64,000 bases of DNA from Melaminivora sp034675505 (GCA_034675505.1 JAUCDD010000027.1:96043-160042), one strand, 5' to 3'. Positions 38,451 through 48,186 are shown, counted from the first letter of the stretch. Numbers and translations: made by a program. The notes: generated by a model not told the origin, from the letters alone.

Positions 38451-40646
38451 TCAGCCGATGATCGCGTTCAGCGTGGCCGAGGGGCGCATCACCGCGGCAA
38501 CCTTGGCCGGGTCGGCATGATAGTAGCCGCCCAGATCCACCGGCGCGCCCTCTGCCGCTTGCAACTCGGCAATGATCTTGGCCTCATTCCCGGCCAGCGC
38601 GGCCGCGACCGGTGCGAAATGCGCCGCCAACTCCGCGTCGTCACCTTGAGCCGCCAACGCCTCGGCCCAGTAGCGCGCGAACCAGTAATGCGAGGTCCGG
38701 TTGTCGTTCTGGCCCACCTTGTATTGCGGTGAATTGCCATGCTCCAACAGCTTTTGCGTCGCCACATCCACCGCCTTGCCCAAGACCGCAGCCTTGGCGC
38801 GGCCCTTTTCCTCGGCGAGGAAATTGAAGCTTTCGCCCAGCGCGCAGAATTCGCCAAGGCTGTCCCAACGCAGGTGGTTTTCTTCGACCAGCTGCTGCAC
38901 ATGCTTGGGGGCCGAGCCGCCCGCGCCGGTTTCAAACATGCCGCCGCCCTGCATCAGCTTGACGATGGACAGCATCTTGGCCGAGGTGCCCAGTTCCAGA
39001 ATCGGGAACAGGTCGGTCAGGTAGTCGCGCAGCACGTTGCCGGTGATGGTCACGCAATCCTTGCCGGCGCGCATGGTCTCGAAGCTGAACCGGGTCGCGG
39101 CGCGCGGGTCCATGATCGGAATGTCGATGCCGGCGGCTTTCAGCGCGGGCTTGACGTAGTTGATCAGTTCCGCGTCATGCGCGCGATTCGCATCCAGCCA
39201 GAACGCGCCCGCGCCGGTCGCCTTGAAGCGCGAAATGCCCAGCTTGATCCAGTCGAGGATCGGCGCTTTCTTGGCGGTCGACGAGCGCCAGATGTCACCC
39301 TTTGCAACGGCGTGCTCGTGCAACACCGCGCCCGAGGCCAGCACGATGCGGATCGTACCATCGGCGGGGGCCTCGAAAGTGGTCGGGTGGCTGCCGTATT
39401 CCTCGGCCTTTTGCGCCATCAAGCCGACGTTCGACACCGCGCCACAGGTCGTCACGTCCAGCGTGCCGGTCTCCTTGAAATACTTGACCGTCTCGTCATA
39501 GACCCCTGCATAGCAATTGTCAGGGATGCAGCATTTCGTGTCAGCCTCAGCGCCATCCGGGCCCCAACCCTTGCCGCCCGCCTTGATGATCGCCGGCATC
39601 GACGCGTCGATGATCACATCCGACGAGACATGCAGGTTGGTGATCCCCTTGTCCGAATTCACCATATAAAGCGGCGGACGCGCGGCCATGGCGGCCTTGA
39701 GGTCGGCCTCCAGCGTGGCGTTGCCGGCGATACGGGCCTCCAGATCGCCAAGGCCCGAATTCGGGTTCCAGCCCAATTTGTCCAGCGCCGCGCCGTGTTT
39801 GGCGATGAAATCGTCCAGATAAACGCTGACGAAATGGCCGAACAGGATCGGGTCCGACACTTTCATCATCGTCGCCTTGAGGTGCACCGAGAACAACACG
39901 CCCGGCTCGGTCGCGGCAATCTCGGCGGCGATATATTTGCGCAGCGCAGCCACCGAGAGGAAAGTCGCGTCAACCACCTCGCCCTCGATGTATTTCAGCC
40001 CGTCTTTCAACACGCGCTCGGCACCATCCGCACCGGTAAAGGTGATTTTCGCGCCCCCGGCCTGGGCAGCGGTGATGGTTGTGGATTTCTCATTGGCGTA
40101 GAAATCATTGCCCGCCATCGACGCCACATGGGTCTTGGACGCAGAGGTCCATTTGCCCATCCGGTGCGGATTGGCCTTGGCGTATTCCTTCACCGCCTTG
40201 GCCGAACGCCGATCCGAGTTGCCTTCGCGCAGAACCGGGTTCACCGCCGAGCCCTTGACCGAATCATAACGCGCCTTGATGTCACGCTCGGCGTCGGTCG
40301 CGGGGGCGGCCGGATACTCGGGCAGCGCATAGCCCTGCCCTTGCAATTCCTTGATCGCACTCTCCAATTGAGGCATCGAGGCGGAAATGTTCGGCAGTTT
40401 GATGACATTCGCATCCGGCGTTTTCACCAACTCGCCCAGGGCCGCCAGATCATCGCTGATGCGCTGCTCGGGTGTCAGAAAATCCGGGAAAACCGCCAGA
40501 ATACGACCGGCCAGCGAAATGTCGCGGGTCTCGATGCTGATCCCGGCAGGCGCCGCAAAGGCGCGGATGATCGGCTCGAGCGAGGCGCGCGCCAGCTCGG
40601 GGGCCTTATCGACTTTGGTGTAAATAATGTCAGGGGTCTGTGCCAT
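38451..40646 (-). CDS. icd: NADP-dependent isocitrate dehydrogenase, monomeric type
   Basis: This TCA-cycle enzyme oxidises isocitrate to 2-oxoglutarate with NADP. The 731-residue length and text such as IYTKVDKAPELARASLEPII, NPVLREGNSDRRSAKAVKEY and KSTTITAAQAGG place it in the monomeric (about 80 kDa) class, not the dimeric class of E. coli. The ATG at 40646 is chosen because AAAGGA lies 8 bases before it; an in-frame ATG three codons earlier lacks a site. The gene stands alone with its own terminator and a candidate promoter about 120 bases upstream. Confidence 0.96.
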   Translation of the reverse strand: MAQTPDIIYTKVDKAPELARASLEPIIRAFAAPAGISIETRDISLAGRILAVFPDFLTPEQRISDDLAALGELVKTPDANVIKLPNISASMPQLESAIKELQGQGYALPEYPAAPATDAERDIKARYDSVKGSAVNPVLREGNSDRRSAKAVKEYAKANPHRMGKWTSASKTHVASMAGNDFYANEKSTTITAAQAGGAKITFTGADGAERVLKDGLKYIEGEVVDATFLSVAALRKYIAAEIAATEPGVLFSVHLKATMMKVSDPILFGHFVSVYLDDFIAKHGAALDKLGWNPNSGLGDLEARIAGNATLEADLKAAMAARPPLYMVNSDKGITNLHVSSDVIIDASMPAIIKAGGKGWGPDGAEADTKCCIPDNCYAGVYDETVKYFKETGTLDVTTCGAVSNVGLMAQKAEEYGSHPTTFEAPADGTIRIVLASGAVLHEHAVAKGDIWRSSTAKKAPILDWIKLGISRFKATGAGAFWLDANRAHDAELINYVKPALKAAGIDIPIMDPRAATRFSFETMRAGKDCVTITGNVLRDYLTDLFPILELGTSAKMLSIVKLMQGGGMFETGAGGSAPKHVQQLVEENHLRWDSLGEFCALGESFNFLAEEKGRAKAAVLGKAVDVATQKLLEHGNSPQYKVGQNDNRTSHYWFARYWAEALAAQGDDAELAAHFAPVAAALAGNEAKIIAELQAAEGAPVDLGGYYHADPAKVAAVMRPSATLNAIIG

Positions 40647-40764
40647 GGTCAGCATCCTTTGCGAGCGTAATCGACATCACCGGCCAGCATTCGAAACCCG
40701 GTGCCGTAATACAGGGAATTCAGAGCAGGAAGGCCCTCGCCGCTGCCCCATTGGATCGCTCTGT

Positions 40765-40793
40765 CCTCTATCGAGAATCACCCCCCAAGTCAA
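40765..40793 (-). promoter_or_regulatory. Candidate icd promoter
   Basis: On the minus strand TTGACT is followed after 17 bases by TAGAGG, about 120 bases before the icd start. The -35 box is good and the -10 box weak. Confidence 0.3.
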
Positions 40794-40879
40794 TTGTGTG
40801 CAATGGTATACAGTTAAACAATCTTTCCCAAACCCGCCCCATCACACACCCCCGCGCTTTCTTGCGCACCTGCGTCTTT

Positions 40880-40970
40880 GTTCCAGAAATATCCTGGTGG
40901 GAGGCGCGCCAGCGCCGTGGGAGGTGAAACCTCCCGGCGGGCCGAAGGGCCTCGATGGCCCTGAGGCACG
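40880..40970. other. Hairpin-rich segment in the icd/SMR divergent gap
   Basis: The 424-base gap 40647-41070 holds no gene. Within it GGGAGGTGAAACCTCCC (40919-40935) is a perfect 7-bp hairpin, flanked by GC-rich arms (GGCGCGCCAGCGCC, GGGCCGAAGGGCC) and preceded by TTCCAGAAATATCC. A C-rich, G-poor stretch (about 40,970-41,020) follows. It could be a Rhodobacteraceae intergenic repeat or a structured leader of the SMR gene. I did not find the conserved guanidine-I riboswitch core. Confidence 0.35.
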
Positions 40971-41070
40971 CTCCCCCCCCCCCTTTCCCTCTTTCCTCCC
41001 GTCCCCCCTTCCCCGCCGCCCGCGAACCTGACACACAGGCGGCAGACCTTCCCGCGATCGGACCGTTTCC

Positions 41071-41400
41071 ATGCCCTGGCTCCTGCTGACTATCGCCATT
41101 CTTTTTGAAACCATCGGCACCACCGCGCTCAAGGCCAGCGACGGGTTCTCGCGGCTCTGGCCCTCGACGCTGACCATTGTCGCCTATGCGGTGTCGTTCT
41201 GGCTCCTGGCGCTGGTGTTGCGCTCCATTCCGGTGGGCATCGCCTATGCGGTCTGGTCTGGGGTCGGGATCTGCCTGATCGCGGTGATCGGCTTTGTGGT
41301 GTTCAACCAGAGGCTCGATCTGCCGGCGGTTCTGGGCCTGTGCCTGATCATCGCCGGGATCCTGGTGATCAACCTGTTTTCCAGCGCGACGCCGCATTGA
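41071..41400 (+). CDS. Small multidrug resistance (SMR) transporter, EmrE-like
   Basis: This four-helix inner-membrane antiporter has 109 residues and works as a dimer, exchanging protons for cationic drugs such as quaternary ammonium compounds. The essential Glu lies in helix 1 (AILFETIGTTALKASDGF, Glu 13), and the substrate-site Trp is in GIAYAVWSGVGICLIA. The C-terminus ILVINLFSSATPH is nearly that of EmrE. Likeness to EmrE (FSRLWPSTLTI, NQRLDLPA) favours the multidrug rather than the guanidinium-export (Gdx/SugE) branch. typA follows on the same strand. Confidence 0.93.
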   Translation: MPWLLLTIAILFETIGTTALKASDGFSRLWPSTLTIVAYAVSFWLLALVLRSIPVGIAYAVWSGVGICLIAVIGFVVFNQRLDLPAVLGLCLIIAGILVINLFSSATPH

Positions 41401-41510
41401 ACCCGTCAGAACCGTTTGTTTGACCACAACGCGACGTCTTGACACGGTCTGCACTGGCATATCCTCGCGTTTTCCTCTATCGCGCCCGCAACGGAACGGG
41501 AAAACATATC

Positions 41511-43331
41511 ATGGACCTTCGCAATATCGCGATCATCGCGCACGTTGACCACGGCAAGACAACGCTGGTGGACGAGCTACTCAAGCAGTCGGGCACTTAC
41601 CGCGTCGGGCAGGCCACCACCGAACGGGTCATGGACTCGAACGACATCGAGCGCGAGCGCGGGATCACCATCCTCGCCAAAGCCACCTCGGTCGAATGGA
41701 AAGGCTCGCGTATCAACATCGTCGACACGCCCGGTCACGCCGATTTCGGCGGCGAGGTCGAGCGCATCCTGAGCATGGTCGACGGGGTTTGCCTGCTGGT
41801 CGATGCCGCCGAAGGGCCGATGCCGCAAACCAAATTCGTGACCGCCAAGGCGCTGGCGCTGGGTCTGCGGCCGATCGTCATCCTGAACAAGGTCGACAAA
41901 CCCGCCGCCGAGCCCGATCGCGCGTTGAACGAAGTGTTCGACCTGTTCGCAAATCTTGGCGCCGATGACGAACAGCTCGATTTCCCGGTGCTCTATGCCT
42001 CGGGCATCAATGGCTGGTGCGATACCGATCTGGACGGCCCGCGCGAAAACATGGAAGCGCTGTTCGATCTGGTGCTCAGCCATGTCCCCGCGCCCAAGCA
42101 GCTTGCGCAGAAGGATGATCCGTTCTCGATGCTGGCCACCACCCTGTCCGCCGACCCGTTTCTGGGCCGCATTCTGACCGGGCGCGTCGAAACCGGCACG
42201 CTGACGGTTGGCGAGACGATCAAGGCCCTCTCGCGCACCGGCGAGCGGATCGAGCAATTCCGCGTCTCGAAAATCCTGGCGTTTCGCGGTTTGGGCCAGC
42301 AACCCATCGACGAGGCCATTGCCGGGGACATCGTGACCATTGCCGGCATGACCAAGGCCACCGTGGCCGACACTTTGTGCGCCTTGTCGATTGACACCGC
42401 CCTGCCCGCACAACCCATCGACCCGCCCACCATCAGCGTCACCTTCGGCATCAACGACAGCCCGCTGGCGGGCAAGGATGGCTCCAAGGTGCAAAGCCGC
42501 GTGATCCGCGAGCGCCTGCACAAAGAAGCCGAATCAAACGTCGCCATCAAGATCGAGGACACGCCGGGCGGCGACGCCTTTGTCGTATCGGGCCGCGGCG
42601 AATTGCAGATGGGCGTGTTGATCGAGAACATGCGCCGCGAGGGGTTCGAGCTGTCGATCAGCCGCCCGCAGGTGATTTTCCGCGACGAGGGCAAGGAACG
42701 CCTGGAGCCCATCGAGGAAGTCACCATCGACGTGGATGACGAATACACCGGCACGGTGATCGAAAAACTGACCGGCCCGCGCAAAGGCGATCTGGTCGAG
42801 ATGAAACCCGCCGGTGTCGGCAAGACGCGGATCATCGCGCATGTGCCCTCGCGCGGGTTGATCGGCTACCACGGCGAGTTCATGACCGACACGCGCGGCT
42901 CGGGCGTGTTGAACCGGGTGTTCCACGAATGGGCCCCCTATAAAGGCCCGATTCAGGGGCGTCGTCAGGGCGTGCTGATCTCGATGGAGACCGGGGTTTC
43001 GGTGGCCTATGCGCTGTGGAACCTCGAGGATCGCGGCAAGATGTTCATCGGCCCGCAGGAGCAGTTGTACACCGGCATGATCATCGGCGAGCACAGCCGC
43101 GACAATGATCTTGAGGTCAACCCGCTCAAGGGCAAGAAGCTGACCAACGTGCGCGCGTCGGGCACCGATGAGGCGGTGCGCCTGACGCCGCCGGTCCTGA
43201 TGTCTCTGGAACAGGCGATTGCCTATATCGACACCGACGAATTGGTCGAAGTGACGCCCAAGTCGATCCGCCTGCGCAAACGCCACCTGGACCCGCATGA
43301 GCGCAAGCGCGCGGCAAAAACCGCAGGCTGA
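41511..43331 (+). CDS. typA: Ribosome-associated translational GTPase TypA/BipA
   Basis: TypA is an EF-G-like GTPase that helps 50S assembly and growth under stress. The 606-residue product has G1 AHVDHGKTTL, the switch/G2 region RERGITILAK, G3 DTPGHADFGGEVER and G4 LNKVDKP. The TypA-specific C-terminal domain includes PSRGLIGYHGEFMTDTRG and the end region RLRKRHLDPHERKRAAK. I start at ATG 41511, where the conserved MDLRNIAIIAHVDHG begins; the frame is open upstream but not conserved. Confidence 0.97.
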   Translation: MDLRNIAIIAHVDHGKTTLVDELLKQSGTYRVGQATTERVMDSNDIERERGITILAKATSVEWKGSRINIVDTPGHADFGGEVERILSMVDGVCLLVDAAEGPMPQTKFVTAKALALGLRPIVILNKVDKPAAEPDRALNEVFDLFANLGADDEQLDFPVLYASGINGWCDTDLDGPRENMEALFDLVLSHVPAPKQLAQKDDPFSMLATTLSADPFLGRILTGRVETGTLTVGETIKALSRTGERIEQFRVSKILAFRGLGQQPIDEAIAGDIVTIAGMTKATVADTLCALSIDTALPAQPIDPPTISVTFGINDSPLAGKDGSKVQSRVIRERLHKEAESNVAIKIEDTPGGDAFVVSGRGELQMGVLIENMRREGFELSISRPQVIFRDEGKERLEPIEEVTIDVDDEYTGTVIEKLTGPRKGDLVEMKPAGVGKTRIIAHVPSRGLIGYHGEFMTDTRGSGVLNRVFHEWAPYKGPIQGRRQGVLISMETGVSVAYALWNLEDRGKMFIGPQEQLYTGMIIGEHSRDNDLEVNPLKGKKLTNVRASGTDEAVRLTPPVLMSLEQAIAYIDTDELVEVTPKSIRLRKRHLDPHERKRAAKTAG

Positions 43332-43356
43332 GGGGTTTCCCTCGGGTCGTGATTCT

Positions 43357-43393
43357 CGGCCGGTCCCGCTGCGGGGCCGGCCGATTTCTTTTG
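43357..43393 (+). terminator. Terminator of typA
   Basis: CGGCCGG-TCCCGCTGCGGGG-CCGGCCG is a long GC-rich hairpin followed by ATTTCTTTT, 25 bases after the stop. Confidence 0.75.
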
Positions 43394-43412
43394 AGTATTT
43401 TTGGCAAGATGA
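43389..43412 (+). repeat. Short recurring motif after a terminator, copy 1
   Basis: TTTTGAGTATTT, TTGG, then CAAGATGA. The same motif follows the pyc terminator (47,536). I recall it downstream of many genes in Rhodobacteraceae. Role unknown. Confidence 0.5.
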
Positions 43413-43531
43413 TGTCGGCAGGTCAGGCGGATTTCCGCAGCCGCCGGGGCGCGGCAGGCGTCACGCAATTCGTATTTGGCGGATCGGGCGCACTGCGTTA
43501 GGCTGGTGGTTGGCCCCATCAGGAGACGGTT

Positions 43532-43942
43532 ATGCGCAGTTTCATCCTCGCCCTCATCCTTGCCGCGCCAATGCCTGCCCTGGCGCAGGATGGCCTGCGT
43601 GGCATTGCCTTTGTGCAGGCGCCCGAACAAGCCTCGGGCATGGCGCTTGGCGCGACCGCGGCCGAGGCCTTTGCCCGCGCCACCGCGCAATGCGTCGAGG
43701 GTGGGGCCATGGCAGAGGATTGCCTGCAAACCAATTGGTGCCAGCCTGCGGGGTTTTCGGTGGATGTCTTCGTGCAGCACCAAGAAGGGATTCATTGGCA
43801 CGAGGTGATCTGCGGCCTGCCGAGCGAGGCGATTGCCCGGTCGGTGGGCGAGACGGTTTGCGACCGGTCCGAGCGGCCATTTCTGATCGAATGCATGGTC
43901 ACGCAGCTCTATGATCGCGACGGACAGGCGCTGATCAAGTAA
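43532..43942 (+). CDS. Secreted protein of unknown function
   Basis: The 136-residue product starts with a signal peptide (MRSFILALILAAPMPALA, cut likely after ALA-Q). The mature part has six cysteines (among them CVEGG, DCLQTNWC, VICGL, TVCDR and ECMV), suggesting disulfides and a periplasmic place. A GGAGACGG site precedes the ATG. It stands between typA and pyc with its own short gaps. I do not recognise a family. Confidence 0.75.
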   Translation: MRSFILALILAAPMPALAQDGLRGIAFVQAPEQASGMALGATAAEAFARATAQCVEGGAMAEDCLQTNWCQPAGFSVDVFVQHQEGIHWHEVICGLPSEAIARSVGETVCDRSERPFLIECMVTQLYDRDGQALIK

Positions 43943-44045
43943 TTCCGAGGGTTTCTTGCGTTAGCGCCCAACAAATCCTTGCAATTTGCGCGCCGCACTG
44001 CAGAAATTGGCCACGTTTCATCACCGTTCCCCCGGAGGACCCGAC

Positions 44046-47000
44046 ATGGCCGACTTCACCAAGATCCTGATCGCCAACCGGGGAGAAATCGCCATTCGGG
44101 TGATGCGCGCGGCCAATGAGTTGGGCAAGAAAACCGTTGCCGTCTATGCCGAGGAGGACAAGCTGGGCCTGCATCGGTTCAAGGCCGACGAGGCCTATCG
44201 GATCGGCGAGGGTCTGGGGCCGGTGGCGGCCTATCTGTCGATCCCCGAGATCATCCGCATCGCCAAGCAATCCGGCGCGGATGCGATCCATCCGGGCTAT
44301 GGGTTGCTGTCGGAAAACCCGGAGTTGATCGACGCCTGTGTCGCCGCGGGTATCGTCTTTATCGGGCCGCGCGCCGACACGATGCGCGCGCTTGGCGACA
44401 AGGCCAGTGCGCGCCATGTGGCGATCGAGGCCGGGGTGCCGGTGATCCCCGCGACCGAGGTGCTGGGCGATGACATGGACGAGATCCGCGCCATGGCCGA
44501 GGCGGTGGGCTATCCGTTGATGCTCAAGGCCAGCCACGGCGGCGGCGGGCGCGGGATGCGGGCGATCCTGACGCCCGAGGAGTTGGAAACCCGGGTGCGC
44601 GAGGGGCGCCGCGAGGCGGAAGCCGCCTTTGGCAACGGCGAGGGGTTTCTGGAAAAGATGATCCAGCGCGCGCGCCATGTCGAGGTGCAGCTGCTGGGCG
44701 ATACGCATGGCAACCTGTACCATCTCTATGAGCGCGACTGCACCGTGCAGCGGCGCAACCAGAAGGTTGTCGAGCGTGCCCCGGCCCCCTATCTGACCGA
44801 CGCCCAGCGCGCCGAGGTCTGCGAACTGGCGCTGAAAATCGGCCGCGCGGTGGGCTATCAGAACGCGGGCACCGTTGAATTCCTGATGGATATGGACAGC
44901 GATGCCTTCTATTTCATCGAGGTCAATCCGCGCGTGCAGGTCGAGCATACGGTGACCGAGGAAGTCACCGGCATCGACATCGTCAAGGCGCAGATCCGCA
45001 TCGCCGAGGGCGCGACGCTGGCCGAGGCCACGGGCACGCCAAGCCAGGCCGATGTCACGCTGTCGGGTCACGCGCTGCAATGCCGCGTCACCACCGAGGA
45101 TCCGCTGAACAATTTCATTCCCGATTATGGCCGCCTGACCGCCTATCGCAGCGCCACGGGCATGGGCATTCGTCTGGATGGCGGCACGGCCTATGCGGGC
45201 GGGGTGATCACCCGCTATTACGACAGCCTGCTGGTCAAGGTGACGGCCTGGGCGCCAACCCCGACCGAGGCCATCGCGCGCATGGACCGGGCGTTGCGCG
45301 AATTCCGCATCCGGGGCGTCAGCACCAACATCGCCTTTGTCGAGAACCTGCTGAAACATCCGGTATTTCTGGCCGATCAGGCAACCACGAAATTCATCGA
45401 CACCACGCCCGATCTGTTCACCTTCAAGAAGCGCCGCGACCGGGCGACGAAAATCCTGCTGTATCTGGCGGACATCACGGTCAACGGCCACCCGGAAACC
45501 GCGGGTCGGCCAAAGCCCGAGGCGCAACCCCGGATGCCGACGCCGCCCAAACGCGTCGTCGAGGCCCCGCCTGCGGGCACCAAGACGCTGCTGGAGGCGC
45601 AGGGCGCAAAGGGTGTCGCGTCGTGGATGAAGGACCAAAAGCGGCTGCTAATCACCGACACCACCATGCGCGATGCCCACCAATCGCTGCTGGCCACACG
45701 GATGCGCTCGCTTGACATGATTCGCGTGGCACCGGCCTATGCGACCAATCTGCCGACGCTGTTCTCGATGGAATGCTGGGGCGGTGCGACTTTTGATGTG
45801 GCGTATCGCTTCTTGCAGGAATGCCCCTGGCAGCGCCTGCGCGACCTGCGCGCCGCGATGCCGAACATCCTGACGCAGATGCTGCTGCGCGCCTCGAACG
45901 GGGTTGGCTATACCAACTACCCCGACAACGTGGTGCAGGCCTTCGTGGCGCGCGCGGCCGAGACCGGGGTCGATGTGTTCCGGGTGTTCGACAGTCTGAA
46001 CTGGGTCGAAAACATGCGCGTGGCGATGGACGCGGTGATCGAGACCGGGCGGATTTGCGAGGGCACGATCTGCTACACCGGCGATCTGCTGGACCCGGCG
46101 CAGCACAAATACACGGTACGCTATTACGTCAAGATGGCGCGCGAGTTGGAGGCTTCGGGCGCGCATATTCTGGGCGTCAAGGACATGGCGGGCGTGCTCA
46201 AGGCCCCGGCGGCGCGGGTGTTGTTCAGCGCGCTCAAGGACGCGGTGGACCTGCCGATCCATTTCCACACGCATGACACCTCGGGGGCGGCGATCAGCAC
46301 GATTTTGGCGGCCTCGGATGCCGGGGTGGATGCCGTGGATGCGGCGATGGATGCGCTGAGCGGCAACACCAGTCAGCCGACGCTGGGCTCGGTCGTCGAG
46401 GCGCTGCGCCACACCGAGCGCGACACCGGGCTGGACATGGGCGCGGTCCGGCAGATTTCCGACTATTGGGAGCAGGTGCGCGCGCATTACATGGCCTTCG
46501 AGACCGGGCAACAAGCCCCCAGTTCCGAGGTCTATCTGCACGAGATGCCGGGCGGGCAATTCACCAACCTCAAGGCACAAGCCCGCAGTCTGGGGCTGGA
46601 GGAACGCTGGCACGAGGTGGCGCAGGCCTATGCCGACGCCAACCAGATTTTCGGGGATATCGTCAAGGTGACGCCCTCGTCCAAAGTGGTCGGAGACATG
46701 GCGCTGATGATGGTCACGCAGGGTCTGAGCCGCGCCGATGTCGAGGATCCGGACAAGGATATGTCGTTCCCGGAATTGGTGGTCGATATGCTCAAGGGCA
46801 ATCTGGGACAACCCGAGGGGGGTTGGCCCGCCGGGATCAGCGCCAAGGTGCTCAAGGGAGAGGCGCCGTCGGTCGAGCGCCCGGGCAAAAACCTGAAACC
46901 GGTTGATCTGGAGGCCACGCGGGCCGAAGTCTCGGGGTTGCTGGATGGGTACTCGATCGATGACGAGGACCTGAACGGCTATCTGATGTATCCCAAGGTG

Positions 47001-47489
47001 TTCCTCGATTACATGGGGCGTCATCGTCAATACGGGCCGGTGCGCACCCTGCCGACGTGGAATTTCTTTTACGGGATGGAGGAAGGCGAGGAGGTCTCGG
47101 CCGAGATCGACCCCGGCAAGACGCTGGAAATCCGCCTGATCACGACGGGCGACACGCAGGATGATGGTGACGTCAAAGTGTTCTTTGAACTCAACGGCCA
47201 GCCGCGCACGATCCGGGTGCCGAATTGCAAGGTCAAGGCCAGCGTCGCCGCGCGGCCCAAGGCCGACATGAACAACCCCGACCATATCGGCGCGCCGATG
47301 CCGGGGTCCGTGGCCTCGATTGCGGTCAGCGTCGGAAAGAAGGTGAAGGCCGGAGATCTGCTGTTGACCATCGAGGCGATGAAGATGGAAACCGGCCTGC
47401 ACGCCGACCGCACGGCGGTGATCAAGGCGGTGCATGTGCAACCGGGCGCGCAGATTGACGCCAAGGACCTGCTGATAGAGTTGGAATAG
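44046..47489 (+). CDS. pyc: Pyruvate carboxylase
   Basis: This biotin enzyme carboxylates pyruvate to oxaloacetate, feeding the TCA cycle. The 1,147-residue protein has the complete order. Biotin carboxylase comes first (ILIANRGEIAIRVMRAANEL; ATP-grasp SHGGGGRGMRAI; EVNPRVQVEHTVTEE). The carboxyltransferase domain follows (DTTMRDAHQSLLATRMRSLD; FRVFDSLNWVENM), and the C-terminal biotinyl domain has the modified Lys in IEAMKMETG. The start at 44046 has a GGAGGA site. A terminator follows the stop. It stands alone as a transcription unit. Confidence 0.97.
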   Translation: MADFTKILIANRGEIAIRVMRAANELGKKTVAVYAEEDKLGLHRFKADEAYRIGEGLGPVAAYLSIPEIIRIAKQSGADAIHPGYGLLSENPELIDACVAAGIVFIGPRADTMRALGDKASARHVAIEAGVPVIPATEVLGDDMDEIRAMAEAVGYPLMLKASHGGGGRGMRAILTPEELETRVREGRREAEAAFGNGEGFLEKMIQRARHVEVQLLGDTHGNLYHLYERDCTVQRRNQKVVERAPAPYLTDAQRAEVCELALKIGRAVGYQNAGTVEFLMDMDSDAFYFIEVNPRVQVEHTVTEEVTGIDIVKAQIRIAEGATLAEATGTPSQADVTLSGHALQCRVTTEDPLNNFIPDYGRLTAYRSATGMGIRLDGGTAYAGGVITRYYDSLLVKVTAWAPTPTEAIARMDRALREFRIRGVSTNIAFVENLLKHPVFLADQATTKFIDTTPDLFTFKKRRDRATKILLYLADITVNGHPETAGRPKPEAQPRMPTPPKRVVEAPPAGTKTLLEAQGAKGVASWMKDQKRLLITDTTMRDAHQSLLATRMRSLDMIRVAPAYATNLPTLFSMECWGGATFDVAYRFLQECPWQRLRDLRAAMPNILTQMLLRASNGVGYTNYPDNVVQAFVARAAETGVDVFRVFDSLNWVENMRVAMDAVIETGRICEGTICYTGDLLDPAQHKYTVRYYVKMARELEASGAHILGVKDMAGVLKAPAARVLFSALKDAVDLPIHFHTHDTSGAAISTILAASDAGVDAVDAAMDALSGNTSQPTLGSVVEALRHTERDTGLDMGAVRQISDYWEQVRAHYMAFETGQQAPSSEVYLHEMPGGQFTNLKAQARSLGLEERWHEVAQAYADANQIFGDIVKVTPSSKVVGDMALMMVTQGLSRADVEDPDKDMSFPELVVDMLKGNLGQPEGGWPAGISAKVLKGEAPSVERPGKNLKPVDLEATRAEVSGLLDGYSIDDEDLNGYLMYPKVFLDYMGRHRQYGPVRTLPTWNFFYGMEEGEEVSAEIDPGKTLEIRLITTGDTQDDGDVKVFFELNGQPRTIRVPNCKVKASVAARPKADMNNPDHIGAPMPGSVASIAVSVGKKVKAGDLLLTIEAMKMETGLHADRTAVIKAVHVQPGAQIDAKDLLIELE

Positions 47490-47511
47490 CCACCAAGTCC
47501 GCAGACGACAG

Positions 47512-47539
47512 CCGCCGGCGGCATCGGCGGGTTTTTTTT
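47512..47539 (+). terminator. Terminator of pyc
   Basis: CCGCCG and CGGCGG pair around a 7-base loop and are followed by G and eight T, 23 bases after the stop. Confidence 0.8.
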
Positions 47540-47561
47540 GAGTATTTACAGCAAGATGAAG
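47536..47561 (+). repeat. Short recurring motif after a terminator, copy 2
   Basis: TTTTGAGTATTT, ACAG, then CAAGATGAAG; it matches the copy at 43,389 except for three bases in the middle, and also begins in the T-tract of a terminator. Confidence 0.5.
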
Positions 47562-47598
47562 CCTGAAGGGCGGTGGGCGAGCTCCGGTTGTTGCGCGC

Positions 47599-48123
47599 TC
47601 AGCGCCGTTTCACGAATTCCGTCAGGATCACGATGCGCTGCCCTTCGACGCGGCCCTCGATGTGGCTGGCATTGTCGGCCACCAAGGAAATGCCCCGCAC
47701 CACCGTGCCGCGCTTGGCGGTGAAGCCGCCGCCCTTGACCGGCAGATCCTTGATCAGAACCACCGAATCGCCCATCGCCAACAGCACACCGTTCGAATCA
47801 CGGTGCTCCAGCGCGGCGGGGGTATCGGCCCAGACCTGCGCCTCATCCGACAGAATCATCGTCTCGCGCAGGTCGGCCGCCCACGGGTCTGCCAAGGTCC
47901 CCAGCGTGCGCCAGACCGCGTATTGCACCGCCGGTTCCGCCGACCAGGCCGCCCCTTGCAAGCACTGCCAATGGCCTTGCGCGCGCGCGTCGGCCTCGCC
48001 CCGGCAGACCGGGCACAGCAGAACGGGGTCGGCGGGGGGCTGCGCATGGGCGGTCAGACCCTCGGCGGCACCGCAGAATTCGCAGACGCCCGCGGCGCGG
48101 GCAAGCAGATCAGTGTTGGGCAT
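47599..48123 (-). CDS. PhnA-like zinc-ribbon protein
   Basis: The 174-residue product combines an N-terminal zinc ribbon (CEFCGAAEGL, then LLCPVCRGEAD) with a C-terminal PhnA domain (LEHRDSNGVLLAMGDSVVLI, KDLPVKGGGFTAKRGTVVRG). The family is named after a gene of the phosphonate operon, but its role is not phosphonate breakdown and is still unclear. I start at ATG 48123, preceded by GAGG; an in-frame ATG 12 codons upstream is possible. Confidence 0.85.
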   Translation of the reverse strand: MPNTDLLARAAGVCEFCGAAEGLTAHAQPPADPVLLCPVCRGEADARAQGHWQCLQGAAWSAEPAVQYAVWRTLGTLADPWAADLRETMILSDEAQVWADTPAALEHRDSNGVLLAMGDSVVLIKDLPVKGGGFTAKRGTVVRGISLVADNASHIEGRVEGQRIVILTEFVKRR

Positions 48124-48186
48124 GGCATCCTCGGGGTCACAGACAGCGTTTGCCATAGGCCGGAGCGCCATGAAACGCAACACAGG

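Noticed and set aside
40647..41070. Guanidine riboswitch upstream of the SMR gene
   Set aside because: I could not find the conserved guanidine-I core, and the transporter resembles EmrE more than Gdx/SugE.
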